Assembly (NCBI GenBank): GCA_009746045.1
Contig: RPFO01000080.1
Location: 4,877,556-4,937,555 of the forward strand
DNA length: 60,000 nucleotides
DNA from: Mesostigma viride
Lineage: Eukaryota > Streptophyta > Mesostigmatophyceae > Mesostigmatales > Mesostigmataceae
Direction of reading: 5' to 3'
Shown: positions 20,001-36,874 of the stretch, one piece after another
Layout of the letters: the number at the start of each line of letters is the position of its first letter
Position numbering within the stretch: the first letter of the stretch is position 1
The notes under the pieces: generated by a model
Seen by the model: only the letters and a program-made list of their open reading frames with translations
What the model was told of the DNA's origin: nothing
Databases searched by the model: none
Position numbers and translations under genes: made by a program

Positions 20001-22933
20001 AGAGAGAGACGCTATATACAGGCTAGATGCTTACTCCAATGGTAGTAGGGTATTGCCACAGAGAGAGATGCTATATAGACGCTAGATGCTTACTCCAATG
20101 GTAGTAGGGTATCGCCATAGAGAGAGACGCTAAAATAGGATATTTGCTGGCACGCAAGCAATGGACGCTAGACACATCAGATATTGCCGTAAGATGCGAT
20201 ATAGGATATTTGCTGGCACGCAAGCAATGGACGCTAGACACATCGGATATTGCCGTAAGATGCTAAATAGGATATTTGCTGGCACGCAAGCAATGGACGC
20301 TAGACAATAGGATATTGCCGTAAGATGCTAAAGAGGATATTTGCTGGCACGCAAGCAATGGACGCTAGACAACAGGATATTGCCATAAGATGCTAAATAG
20401 GATATTTGCTGGCACGCAAGCAATGGAAGCTAGACAATAGGATATTGCCATAAGACGCTATACATGACATTTTTGCCGATGGGGCACACAAGCGATGGAC
20501 GCTAGATAAATTGTGTGCAAGCCGGGATGCATAATCGTCGACCGATTACAAACGTGGTTGTAATAACACAGTGTGGAACAATAAAGAGGCGGCCAGGGCA
20601 GAGCGGAGATGGACATTGCGCAGTCATGGGAAAAAACAAGAACGTGCCACAAACTAACTAGGATGTTTGCTACTAGGTCTCTTGATGCCTATTTCACTTG
20701 TCTTAGTATTTCATTTGCTGGGTCTCTTAGGGACTATTTCTCTTCTCTTAGTATTTCACTTGCTACTAGGTCTCTTGAGGCCTATTTCTCTTCTCTCAGT
20801 ATTTCACTAGATGTGTCGATGCACCGAGAAAGCCAAAGAGGTCACGCCTACCCAAGGCTCCGGCATTTCGGTTTTTGACACGCAATGACAAAAATTGACG
20901 CCATTCCATTGCCACACCACCCAATACGGCGTCATTCCGCCACGCACAAGCCTCTCGAATGGCATACATACATACATACATATTTGTTGAATACAACCTA
21001 ATACAGAAATACAAATCGGGTTCCCGGCCGAATGATGCCACATTTGGCGGTCGGTCATTGACAATACAAATATAAACGCGAGGTCACTTGGTCCCCGCAA
21101 GAATGCTCACCAGGCTTGAGGCTGTTGCCACCGGCGTCCACGGCACCCGCGTCAATGACCTGAGTCCTGCGCGCCGTCACGCATCCATGACCATACATTC
21201 GTGACGATACTCAGCGTTCGGAGAAATCAAAACGCCAACCGCCAAGGCATGCGACAGGCGAAAGAAACCAACAACAGAAGCACGTGACAGGTGAAAGAAA
21301 AGCACGTGACAGGCGAAAGAAACCAAAATTGGAAGCACGTGACGGGCGAAAGAAAAGCACAAGACAGGCGAAAGAAAGCAACAACGGAAGCATGTAACAG
21401 GCGAAAGAATAGCACGTGACAGGCGAAAGAAAAGCACAAGACAGGCGAAAGAAAGCAGCGACTGAAGCATGTGACAGGTGAAAGAAAAGCACAAGACAGG
21501 CGAAAGAAAGCAGCGACTGAAGCATGTGACAGGTGAAAGAAAAGCACAAGACAGGTGAAAGAAAGCAACAACGGAAGCATGTGACAGGCGAAAGAAAAGC
21601 ACGTGACAGGCGAAAGAAAGCAACACCGGAAGCATGTGACAGGTGAAAGAAAAGCACGTGACAGGCGAAAGAATCCAACGATGGGAGCAGGTGAAAGAAA
21701 CCAGCACGTGGCGGGGGCATCAAGGGAAGCTTCATATATGGCGTGTGACAGGCAAGATTGGGATGGGCGGGCCATCGGTCGCAAATTTGTAAGTGAGAGC
21801 GGAAAGACAACCAAGCACTCGGGCCTCTGTAGTACACTGTAGTTGACAGAAGCTATCATTTGAAAGTAGAAGGGAAGAATGACCGCCCCCTTCCTCCTTC
21901 ATAGTGACCACCCCACCCCCTAAGTGACCACTCACTTGCGTGCTTTGGCTTTGTTCTGGGCCTCGTGGTCCCGCTCCTTTTGCGTGAATTGGTGCACTAT
22001 AACCCAGGGCACCTCATAGTGACCCCCCCCCCCTAGAGTGACCACTCACTTGCGTGCTTTGGCTTTGTTCTGGGCCTCAAGGTCCCGCTCCTTGTTGCGG
22101 CTCTTCTCCGCATTGTCCAGGTTGCGTCGCACTTGCAGCTTGAGCTTGACCACGCCCGCCTGGCGCAGGGTCCTCATGGCGCTGCTGTTGTAACCGTTGT
22201 TGCTACTATTCGATCTGTTGCTACTGCCGCCCGCGTCCCCGGGTAGCTCTTCGCCAAAGCAGTCGCAGCGAGCGCCGCCAGAGTCTTCGGGGAGAGAGGT
22301 TAGGGTGTATGAGATGCCGCCCACGGAGAGGGACACCTGGCGGATAGAATGCGCATGTTGGAGGCATTTTTGGAAAATAAAATATTTACAAACAGTGGCA
22401 GATCATTGAACCATTTAGTTTGTGGAAAGTCTTGCGTATGTGGCGAAAACACTTGCAAGCAGGGAGGAGTAGTGGCAGGCGGTGAGATGACGCAGGGGAG
22501 AGGGAAGGGGGGAGAGGAAGGAGACAACAGGCGGAGGGATGCATGCACGGGTCAGCGGAAATGGGAGGAATTGTCCTGATGCAGAAGTGTTCGTGCCAGC
22601 GGCTGCCTGACTTCATTCCATCCCATCCTAACACCAATGTAGCTTGAAGAAAATGAGGCGGCATCCAAGCATGCGGGTTGATGCGCCAACAGGGTTATAC
22701 CAACAGGAATGACTTACCTGATTCCCGGGCAGGAATGTCAATGCCGACTTGAGCCCGTTGGCATGGGCCGCAACAATCGCGTCCTGGATCTCCGGAGTTA
22801 ACCGAAGGGTCATGGCGTACGCTTCAGGGGCCCCGGGAGGAGTTTGCCGAAGAAGAAATGACTGTCCCGACGGCGCGGCCATGCCTTCCCCCCCTGCCGC
22901 CTGACTGCTTGGCAATCCTCCGGCCTTCACCAT
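11026..22933 (-). CDS. ELL: RNA polymerase II elongation factor ELL, seven exons
   Basis: ELL stimulates transcript elongation by RNA polymerase II in the nucleus, in (super/little) elongation complexes. Exons on the minus strand: 22933-22718, 22336-22050, 21166-21111, 18392-17977, 17348-17271, 13948-13698, 12757-11026. All junctions are GT-AG with matching phases, giving 1011 residues. Residues 36-187 follow the ELL N-terminal domain (LRLTPEIQDAI, LTFLPGNQ, then KLKLQVRRNLDNAEKSRNKE and TQVIDAGAV). Residues 307-370 hold the middle motif (VLRRAIIDMLRAKP, ELKGICKG, VATFQAPALYHLKPEV), matching the family's R-R-I-LLA-KP segment. A long low-complexity region (Gly, Ala, Pro, Ser; acidic cluster DDSDDNDDEDG) leads to the C-terminal occludin/ELL domain at about 908-1011 (EYKQLMEEYNLRYVVYKRI to KRMEKVFRALDKEI). 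Introns hold transposons and minisatellites. The start ATG is the first in frame and is not proven. Exon boundaries need transcript support. Confidence 0.86.
13209..13551 (+). repeat. (CCCACG)n hexamer array in ELL intron 6
   Basis: About 57 units of CCCACG with single-base variants such as CCCACA, CCCACC and GTGCAC. It lies in the intron between ELL exons 13948-13698 and 12757-11026. The open frames on both strands (Pro-Thr, Arg-Pro, His-Ala polymers) come from the period of six and are not coding. An (ACAC) stretch precedes it at about 13190-13205. Confidence 0.95.
13931..14037 (-). repeat. Duplicated splice acceptor of ELL exon 6
   Basis: On the minus strand, CAGGTGGCCACGTTCCAGGC at the used acceptor (13950-13931) recurs as CAGGTGGCTACGTTCCAGTC at about 14037-14018, immediately beside the 127-bp repeat that begins at 14044. 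Use of the upstream copy would shift the reading frame, so the downstream acceptor is chosen. The arrangement looks like an imperfect direct duplication of about 20 bases bracketing about 67 extra bases. Confidence 0.7.
14044..14170 (+). repeat. 127-bp direct repeat, left copy
   Basis: Base-for-base identical to 15865-15991 by eye, from AAGCAGAGGGAAAAAG to ACTAGCATCT. It ends exactly where the inverted-repeat element at 14171 begins. It lies inside an ELL intron. Confidence 0.95.
14171..15864. mobile_element. 1.69-kb inverted-repeat element between perfect direct repeats
   Basis: AGTGTTTCTGCTAA at 14172-14185 is exactly mirrored by TTAGCAGAAACACT at 15851-15864. Next to each end lie GC-rich subterminal motifs resembling GTGACC-CGG-CACC-AAAATCC-GCGG, repeated at 14205-14275 and 15700-15840. 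The end CAGTGTTTCTG resembles hAT termini, but no 8-bp target duplication is visible; instead the element is bounded by 127-bp perfect direct repeats. No transposase is seen inside. Minus ORF 14759-15022 is Ser/Arg/Pro-rich and unrecognised. A (GTT)8 run sits at about 15358-15382. Confidence 0.65.
15865..15991 (+). repeat. 127-bp direct repeat, right copy
   Basis: Identical to 14044-14170 and starts immediately after the inverted-repeat end at 15864. Sequence beyond 15991 (ACTAATGTACTAC) is not shared with the left copy, which is followed by the element. Confidence 0.95.
16020..16453. mobile_element. Mariner/Stowaway-like MITE, TA target duplication
   Basis: The ends are inverted repeats of about 35-40 bases: GTGGTCAAAATCACT-TGCGACAAACCT-CTTTGCGA at the left, and the reverse complement at the right ending GATTTTGACCAC. 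TA flanks both sides (16018-16019 and 16454-16455), the target duplication typical of Tc1/mariner. The subterminal TTTGGGTCGCAAA recurs inside the left arm and twice in the right. No ORF of transposase size fits in 434 bases. It sits in an ELL intron. Confidence 0.85.
16459..16640 (+). repeat. 23-bp AT-rich minisatellite, 8 units
   Basis: Eight head-to-tail copies of AGTATCTGTAATTATATATC plus AGT or ATT, each with zero to two changes, directly after the MITE. No spacers, so not a CRISPR array. Confidence 0.92.
19360..19545 (+). repeat. Minisatellite of AAACCTAGGGCAC units in ELL intron 3
   Basis: Units of about 30 bases alternate between two forms, one with GACACCTATCTAACCAC and one with CATCCCGATCTAAACCAC, giving a roughly 62-base higher-order repeat. 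Just upstream (about 19245-19310) AACCTAACCAGCCAAGCAA is repeated three times. Confidence 0.88.
19950..20510 (+). repeat. Two adjoining minisatellites (about 60 and 64 bp) in ELL intron 3
   Basis: About three copies of a 60-base unit (GACGCTAGATGCTTACTCCA, then GGTAGTAGGGTATTG and AGAGAGA) pass into five or six copies of a 64-base unit (GGATATTTGCTGGCACGCAA, then GCAATGGACGCTAGACA and GATATTGCC-TAAGATGCTA). The shared word GACGCTAGA suggests one unit gave rise to the other. Confidence 0.88.
21230..21690 (+). repeat. GAAGCACGTGACAGGCGAAAGAAA minisatellite
   Basis: About twenty units of 23-26 bases built from GCA-GTGACAGGCGAAAGAAA and variants. The E-box-like word CACGTG recurs in several units. 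It lies in the ELL intron next to exon 21166-21111; the long minus-strand ORFs over it are artefacts of the period. Confidence 0.88.
21896..22125 (-). repeat. Tandem duplication covering the 3' end and donor site of ELL exon 2
   Basis: Two units of about 115 bases, starting TCATAGTGACC at about 21897 and 22012. Both contain TGACCACTCACTTGCGTGCT, which on the minus strand is the end of ELL exon 2 and its GTGAGT donor. Only the upstream (22050) donor is used in the model. The second copy preserves a similar reading frame but diverges after about 20 codons, so it is a decayed or alternative exon end. Confidence 0.82.
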
Positions 22934-23832
22934 CTCGGAACGGGAATCACAAGGAAATGCAGCCGATGAACCTAGCTGACCTCGATGTCTACTTCCAACT
23001 ACCCGCCGCGATGGCTCAAATCAGTCGAACCTGAAGAGATTGCCTACAATTTACGCACCAATAAGAACCCTTAATCATTCTCCGCCGCAGGAAAATGTGC
23101 GGTGAAAAGCCTTCTTTCATGACGTCTGCTCAGGTTCGCCCCAAAGCGATGCTCTCTGAACCGAAAAGCGACGGCGCTCCTCCCTAATCGCAACATGCTA
23201 AATCCATCCGCGACATCGTTGCTTTCTCCGAGTTCACGGGCGTCATGAGGGATGCGGCATCGGGAAGGCGTCCATATCTGGGTCTATCTACTGTCTGTAT
23301 CTACAGCAGGATGCCGAGGCGATGCCGACATGTCACGAAACAGGCGACTTGACGAGTGACGACGTGGTGTCCAAGGGATTCGAGCCCAAGTAGAATAGGA
23401 TCCGACGACTTGAAGCCAACCATGGATGTTCTATGGAGTTGCCAAGCACTTTGGCCCATGAGGTATTAATCAAGGCTAAGATCGCCGTTCTGATTCACAC
23501 TCACCGTATGAAGCCGTACTTAAGTCGAAGGCGATTCCGGCCCGTCAGCTGCGCGGGAGATCGCGCCCTAGCCTGGAAGATTTAAAGATGCGCGCGGACA
23601 GCGTGCCACGCAGAAATTTAGAGCAGGTCTAGAGGTACCGCATAATAATGGCACCCGCCATACCTATAAGCAGGCCGTTAGCCATCATTTTACGATTGCT
23701 CGAGCATTGCTGATCATTTCCCGTTCCCAAGTGCTGGTCATCGCCCTTCGTTGTGTATTCTGTGTCTGCGAGGAAGAAATGCATGTCCCCAACGCGAGTT
23801 TGTAAATATAAAATTTTTCTCGGTAATCGGGA
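22934..23832. promoter_or_regulatory. Divergent ELL-ASH2 promoter spacer
   Basis: About 0.9 kb separates the ELL start (22933, minus) from the ASH2 start (23833, plus), with no convincing ORF between, so both promoters must lie here or in unannotated 5' exons. TATAAAA at 23807-23813 is only 20 bases before the ASH2 ATG, too close for a usual TATA box unless translation starts downstream. The function is inferred from arrangement only. Confidence 0.4.
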
Positions 23833-26800
23833 ATGGAGCCGGAGGTAGAGAACGAACCCTCGGCTTTGCGCGACGACCAAGAAGAGGGGCAAGCAGATGA
23901 CGCTAGTGAGGGCGAGCGGGACCCAACCACGCCAGCCTCGCCTGCTGACGAGGCGAAGCCCGCAGTGCCGGAAAACCAGCAAGAAGCAGGCAAGGCAAAC
24001 TCGAAGCGTGCCAAACGAAAAGCAAAGGGGGGCTCGAAGAAGGGACGTAAGAATGCGAAGAGCGCGGCAGGCGCGACCGCCGGGGACGGAGTGGACGCCA
24101 AGACCGACTTTCGCACCGGAGATGAACTAATCCTAAATAACTATTCCAAGATCAGCGATTTTGAGGGTTTTGTCGGCACGCCGGTACTCCTCTCTCAGAC
24201 GAACAAGGCTGCCCAGATCGTCTTGAGCGCTGACCGCATGGCCGCCACGGGCGAGAAAGGCTACCGCATGGCCCGGGCCACCCACTGCGTCCACGAGGGG
24301 GCCTGGTACTACGAAATCAAGGTCGAATTTCTGGGGGAGACGGGTCACGTGAGGCTGGGCTGGTGCACTGCGCAGTCCGACTTGCAGACGCCCGTCGGGT
24401 TCGACGCCCATGGCTACAGTTACCGAGACATCGTGGGGGATAAAGTGCACGCGGCGAGGCGACAGCCGTATGGAGAAGGGTACAAGGAGGGCGACGTCAT
24501 CGGTTGCTATATTTATATCCCGCCGGGTCTGCAGAAGCCGAGCACGGTACAGCGGGTAGAATACCAAGGGGCGTTCTACGCGGCGCGGCCCCTGGCGGAG
24601 GTACGTCCACTGCCTTGAATGCCAACCATGCATTTATAACTTGCATAAACATAGTGACTTAGTCCCAGCCTTACAGCCGTACTGGCCCTCCCAATTTTCA
24701 AATGTGTCCTGACACTCTTCATTTTGTGTGTGGGCTGCTGCCACACGTCACTCGGCCCTGCACGGTCATTGGCTGGTCTATCATGTCAGCCTGGCTCCTC
24801 CGCGCTGCCGCTTTTGTATTAGACATGATTATTGTTTAAGTATTATTGGTCAATAATATACTAAGAATGAGAAATAAGAATATAATATCATAAAGTATTA
24901 TCAGACATGTGCTAAGTAATATTGGTGAGGCATTACGAGAAGTATGTTCCATGGCCAATTCTTGCCTTGGCTGGCCAATGTCGACCGCTTGACAGGGTAG
25001 ACAGGGTCAATGCCTGGCATGGTTTGAATGCGACTGGTTATTGAGAACGGTTGGGCCTGCTAGAGTCAGGGCACATATAGCTAGAATATGGGGTATTTCG
25101 GATGGGATGAATAGGCTGAATTGGATGGTCATGATGGGTACATTGAGTACAGGACGCGGCGAAGGCAAGCTGAGGCGATTGCCTTCAAGCAGCTGCATTT
25201 ACTTTTATTTTATAGATCATTTTGGCTCTCAGATGCCCACCCATTGCTGGTTCGTGGGGGTCACCCATGGGCTCACGGCATCGTGAGGGCCACCCAGTGC
25301 TGAGGGGTTGGGATTTGTCGAAAGTCCCATCCCCCCCCCCAATCCCGAAATTCATTAGTTCTCGATCGGGCGCATGCACTGCGGCCTTGTTGTGTTGATT
25401 TGCTCAACACAACATCATGGTTTTGTGTCCAGAGGAAGGAGCATGTACCAAGGAATAGCTATGAATAGCTATCCATAAATGCAGGTATAGGTAACAATGA
25501 ACAGGTAACAAGAAGCCTGTTGAAAGGTTACATGAGAATAATACAATACAGTAATAAATTCATTGAAATAAGAACAATAGACATTCTACTACGGTAATAA
25601 GTACATTGAAATAAGAACAATAGACATTCTACTAGAACAATAAGTGGTGTATAGCACTCCTATGCACCAGGAGCTCACGTGGTACATCTGGCACAATTTC
25701 CGAATTACTGGCACTACTCTCTGGTAAAGAGTTTTTCCGCAGTTGGGCTGTAGCTTGGGATGCCTTCGGATCAGGAGACCCCTATAGCCGCAGAATCATG
25801 CCAGAGTTCCTAGTCCGAATCCGCGTTGGAGCTACCGGAACTTTCGCGTTCTTGGCGTCCCGGCAGCATGTAGTTTACTATAAGTTGCTTGCCTCGACAA
25901 TATAACAATAAGCAGGTACCAATAGACGTGTTGACAGGTGACATAAGAACAACAAACAGGTACCAATAAACGAGTTTACAGGTGACATAAAAACAGTAAA
26001 CAGGTAACGATAAACAGGTATGTGTGTTCACGTTTGTAAAATGCAAGCGCCTATCGGTGCTAACTTGAAAGATACACTTCTACTTTCCACAATGATTGTT
26101 GCTCACTTTTTGCATTTATTCTCAATTGAGTTTCAAATTTCAGGTCTGCCCGTGAAGGTATCTGCCTATCGGCTTCATGCACGTGCCCTATGAACTATTT
26201 AAGGTATCTGTCTATCCGCTTCATGCACGCGCCCTATTTACTATATAAGGTATCTGCTTATTTGCTTCATGCACGTGCCCTATGAACTATTTAAGGTATC
26301 TGCGTATTTGCTTCATGCAAGTGCCCCATGAACTGTTTGGGTGAAGATCTCTGTGTATCTGCTTCATTCAAGTGCCCTCCGCAACCCCCCCGCAGCATCC
26401 CGCCAACATTGTATCCACCATATCCCTAGAGTTCTAGGATTTTTTTTTAAACAAACCATTGGACACTATTGATTCCGCACTAGAGCGTCCTTCCCATGCA
26501 ATTTCTTTCCCTGCTCCTTCCCTCCATCCACAGGAGCCCACAAAGAGCACAATAAAGCTGCTACCGTCCCTACTCATTCCCATGCCTATCGTGTGCCTTT
26601 CTCTCCCATGCAATGTGCTGCCTCGCCACCACACAGGAACCCGCGTCCAAAAACGCCAAACCGGAGCCCCTGCCGGGGAGCGCGGTCGCGTTCTTCAAGA
26701 ACGGCGTTTTCCAAGGCGTCGCGTTCCGCGACATCAACGATGGCTGCTACTACCCCGCCGTGTCCACCTACACCCTCCCCAAGCCTGTCGGCGGCGGTGC

Positions 26801-27146
26801 CTGCGTCCGCTGCAACTTTGGGCCCACGTTCGCATTCCCCCCAGTGCTTCCCGAGGACCTGACCCGCGAAGGGGGGGGGGCCAGCCCGCTACCCCCCCCT
26901 CGGCCGATGTCGGACCAAGGCACCCCGCTGCAGGCTGTGGCGCCCGCGGCAACAGCTGGCGCGGAGCCGGGGGTGGTTAGTGGAGCTGAGGCTGCACCGC
27001 CGGTGACGGACGCTGTGGCACCGGTACCGGCGGGGAGTGGGGATGACGTGGAAGGGGGTCCACTTGGTGTCAAGGAGGGTGGTGTCAAGGAGGGCGGGGG
27101 GACGGAGTGTGGGGAGGAGGATGGTCCTGTCAAGCAGGAGTCTTGA
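23833..27146 (+). CDS. ASH2: ASH2/TRAUCO-type COMPASS subunit (SPRY), two exons
   Basis: ASH2 is a core subunit of SET1/MLL (COMPASS) complexes and promotes H3K4 methylation in the nucleus. Exons 23833-24600 and 26637-27146, phase 0 at both sides, donor GAG|GTACGT and acceptor CACACAG|GAA, 425 residues. Residues 1-90 are acidic then basic, with a nuclear-localisation-like cluster at 57-73 (SKRAKRKAKGGSKKGRK). The SPRY domain starts near 95 (LILNNYSKISDFEGF) and includes GYRMARATHCVHEGAWYYEI, HVRLGW, GFDAHGYSYRD, GEGYKEGDVIGCYI. The second exon completes it with PLPGSAVAFFKNGVFQGVAF, GCYYPAVSTYTLP and NFGPTFAFPP, the ASH2 signature. A Pro/Ala/Gly tail follows. The animal PHD and winged-helix part is absent, as in plant TRAUCO. 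The 2.04-kb intron carries dispersed and tandem repeats. Confidence 0.93.
25650..25895 (+). repeat. Dispersed repeat family 2, copy 1
   Basis: Aligns along its length with 48905-49200: shared words include GGGCTGTAGCTTGG, GATGCCTTCGGATCA, GAGACCC, AGAATCATGCCA, CCTAGT-C-AATCC and GTTTACTA. Copy 2 has GTTCAAATCC, resembling a pol III B box, and GGGCTGTAGCTTGG loosely resembles a tRNA 5' end, so a tRNA-derived SINE is possible but not shown. It sits in the ASH2 intron. Confidence 0.78.
26190..26370 (+). repeat. 46-bp minisatellite in ASH2 intron
   Basis: About four to five units of GGTATCTG-CTAT-GCTTCATGCACGTGCCCTAT-AACTATTTAA, the last ones diverged. It ends about 270 bases before the second ASH2 exon. 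Confidence 0.85.
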
Positions 27147-28320
27147 TTATATGAGACACCTAAGTGAGCCTTGATGGTCATTTGGTCACAGACTTTTGCG
27201 ACAGCTAAGTGAGCCTTAATGGTCATTTGGTCACAGACTTTTGCGGGTATGACCCAAATGCCTAGGACCATCAAGATTCCTCGTGAAAGGGGTCAGGTGA
27301 CATGGTTCTCAGTGCCACGTTCGAGATTTTGATGTATTCTGTATTACGAGATGGATGACACAGGACCTGCGTGCACGGTTCGATTCCTAGCAAAATAGAC
27401 ACCACTGATAGCAGCGGTTACTACTAAATAGTTTAGTGGTTGACAAGGGAGAACAGGGTCCTGGGTCTCAGTTGCATATTAAGTGAGACAACTATTAATT
27501 TTACCCCGACTAGGTTGTCCCCAGTTCTCAAACTGTCAAATTGTCGCGAGCCTTATCTTACGGACTACCTTCGGACTACCTGCGGACTGCTTGACGCGGT
27601 GTCGCCGGGTTACAAGTTTTGTAACTTACCCAACTTGCACCCCGTTGCCGTCGCGCCATTTTATACTTCTTTTCATATACATGGCTTGCGATGGGTTCAT
27701 CGACGAGCATCGACGCTCTTCGATGGTGCAATCCGACGGCGGAGAACAAGTTCGCCACAGCACAGTGCGACGCAACGGCTCGATCTTTTCCACACTCAAG
27801 TACAACGTGAGATCGATCTGCATCGCCATGACCGGAAATTCCGTCCAACACTGTCGTGCAGTACTACCAATCAGTCGCGTCGCGTCGCCCTTTTCCAACT
27901 ATCTCTGACACTTCCGCGACTTCAGTACTTAATTCCGTCACCCTAGCTTGACATATTGTCGTATAAGACTACAAATTTATGCCAATAGAAACTCGCCTCC
28001 AAAAGTGTATCTCGATAGAGTCATGCCTCTGATTTAATTTCAACGTACCTCTTAATGAATCTCGGCCCCTGACAATATGACCATTTGACAAAAATTAAGA
28101 GCCAATTTCCCCCGACTATATGAATTATTAATATAGTTAGACCCCCAGAAGCCCAAGGTGTACCGGAGGGGCGGGGACCTGATGATCAACCACAAGATGT
28201 GGACGCCCCCTGCGGGCTAGAATTCATAGCTTATAGCCCTAGCTGGTATCCATCGGTAGTCACTGCCGCCATGGCTAGCTGCCATGCCTCGAATGTTTGC
28301 CTAGCTGTGCCACCATACCT
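27147..28320. other. Convergent spacer between ASH2 and the PL14 gene
   Basis: Immediately after the ASH2 stop a 46-base unit (CTAAGTGAGCCTTGATGGTC, then ATTTGGTCACAGACTTTTGCG) is present twice (27160-27245). The rest has overlapping short ORFs without recognisable domains. At 28146-28219 a plus-strand segment reads KPKVYRRGGDLMINHKMW after a pyrimidine-AG, which looks exon-like but is unassigned. Confidence 0.45.
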
Positions 28321-28917
28321 AGTCACGTGCACTGCTAACACACGGGACACAACCAGCCATAGCCTTAGCATAGTCCTTGTACAGCCATGCTACATCCTGG
28401 CTATGCCCACGCACCTGTTATATGATATGCTCACATGGGTCTTATTATCAAGGAGACAACCAGCGCAGGCCAGAAATCGGGAGAATCCGGACCATGGTAG
28501 CTCGAGCCTGCGCCGTTATCTTGTCCGCGTGTTCGAGTCGTTCAGGATGATGAATATGAATGGTGATGGAAATGTGTATCCGTGTGCATTGAAATTATTA
28601 GTATTATTTGAAACTCGTGCTCCCGTCGGGGAGTCACGGAGCACCCAAGTGCTTTTAATCCCTGTGTGTGCACAACAGGAACTGAGAAAGGGCAGAGACC
28701 CCCTTTCTCCTTCATGCCAGAGGCATGCCACAGCTGCAATCGGACACGCTAAACGATCCGGCAAGTTCTGTGGGTGCAATAGGACCCATGTGAGCATATC
28801 ATACCAAGGAGCGTGGGCAAGGAATCTGGTCATAGCCAGGACGTAGCATGGCTGTACAAAGGCTAAGCTAAGGCTATGGCTGGTGGTGTATCGTGTGTTA
28901 GCGGTGCACCTGACTCC
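28321..28917. mobile_element. Foldback element with inverted arms of about 130 bp
   Basis: The arm at about 28321-28445 and the arm at about 28778-28917 are imperfect reverse complements. Both contain CTAACACACG, CAGCCATAGCCTTAGC, TTGTACAGCCATGCTAC, TCCTGGCTATG and TATGATATGCTCACATGGGT in the same order on opposite strands. The roughly 330-base loop begins with MITE family 1 copy 2. No ORF with a transposase motif is present. The outer boundaries and any target duplication are unclear. Confidence 0.82.
28448..28590 (-). repeat. MITE family 1, copy 2
   Basis: Reads on the plus strand TCAAGGAGACAACCAGCGCA, then GGCCAGAAATCGGGAGAATC, CATGGTAGCTCGAGCCTG, GTTATCTTGTCC and TTCAGGATGATGAATATGAA: the reverse complement of copies at 4675, 48730 and 58660. 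It lies inside the loop of the foldback element, so it may have inserted there or been captured. Confidence 0.85.
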
Positions 28918-29458
28918 TTCTCATGCATGGTGTATATAGGGGTTGAAGGTTCCTTTATTGGTACGTAGGCCGGTACCCACGTGACGCAGTCTACGTGATA
29001 ATTAATTAATTATGAGTCTTGCAAGTACCTTGAGCATTTGTTTCTGGCATTCTTAGGCACAGTTGCCTGGGCCTAGCTCTGCCGCACATTTTAAGACCCG
29101 AGGATTGAGGTTTGATTGGTTAAATTGTTCATTATATTTGATGCAGCATGAAATTAACTTGATCCACAGCCTAATGCGTGGCCAGGATGTAACGCCAAGG
29201 GCACCACGGATATGGTATCGTTTTGACGTGGTGAATGCTCTCGGCATTGTATCCGAATTTGTGATCTTAATGTTCGGATCCAGCGTGTATCAGCATGGAA
29301 TTTCAGTTGTCTTGTGCATACGATCTAGTGAAAAAAATGTGCACGACTCGTCAGCTGCACAACATGTATCCTCATATAAACTAGCAAGCCAGACACCTTT
29401 TACACACTATCGATCAACATACAATAAGTCCTAACAGTTCCAGAAGCTAAACTGAATA
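28918..29458. other. Spacer upstream of the PL14 3' end; no gene recognised
   Basis: Contains CCACGTGACGCAGTC-ACGTGATAATTAATTAATTA at about 28978-29013, matching the CACGTGACGCAGTCACATGT-(ATTA)n motif downstream of ELL (10344 and 10893), so it is another dispersed repeat piece. The ORF at 29063-29434 has no recognisable features. Confidence 0.4.

Positions 29459-36874
<7,416 letters not shown>

Noticed and set aside
21177-21859. Three overlapping minus-strand ORFs rich in Phe, Cys and Leu
   Set aside because: They are the translated 24-bp minisatellite beside ELL exon 3.
27376-27391. GGTTCGATTCC considered as a tRNA T-arm
   Set aside because: The flanking bases do not form a T stem and no acceptor or anticodon arm can be drawn.
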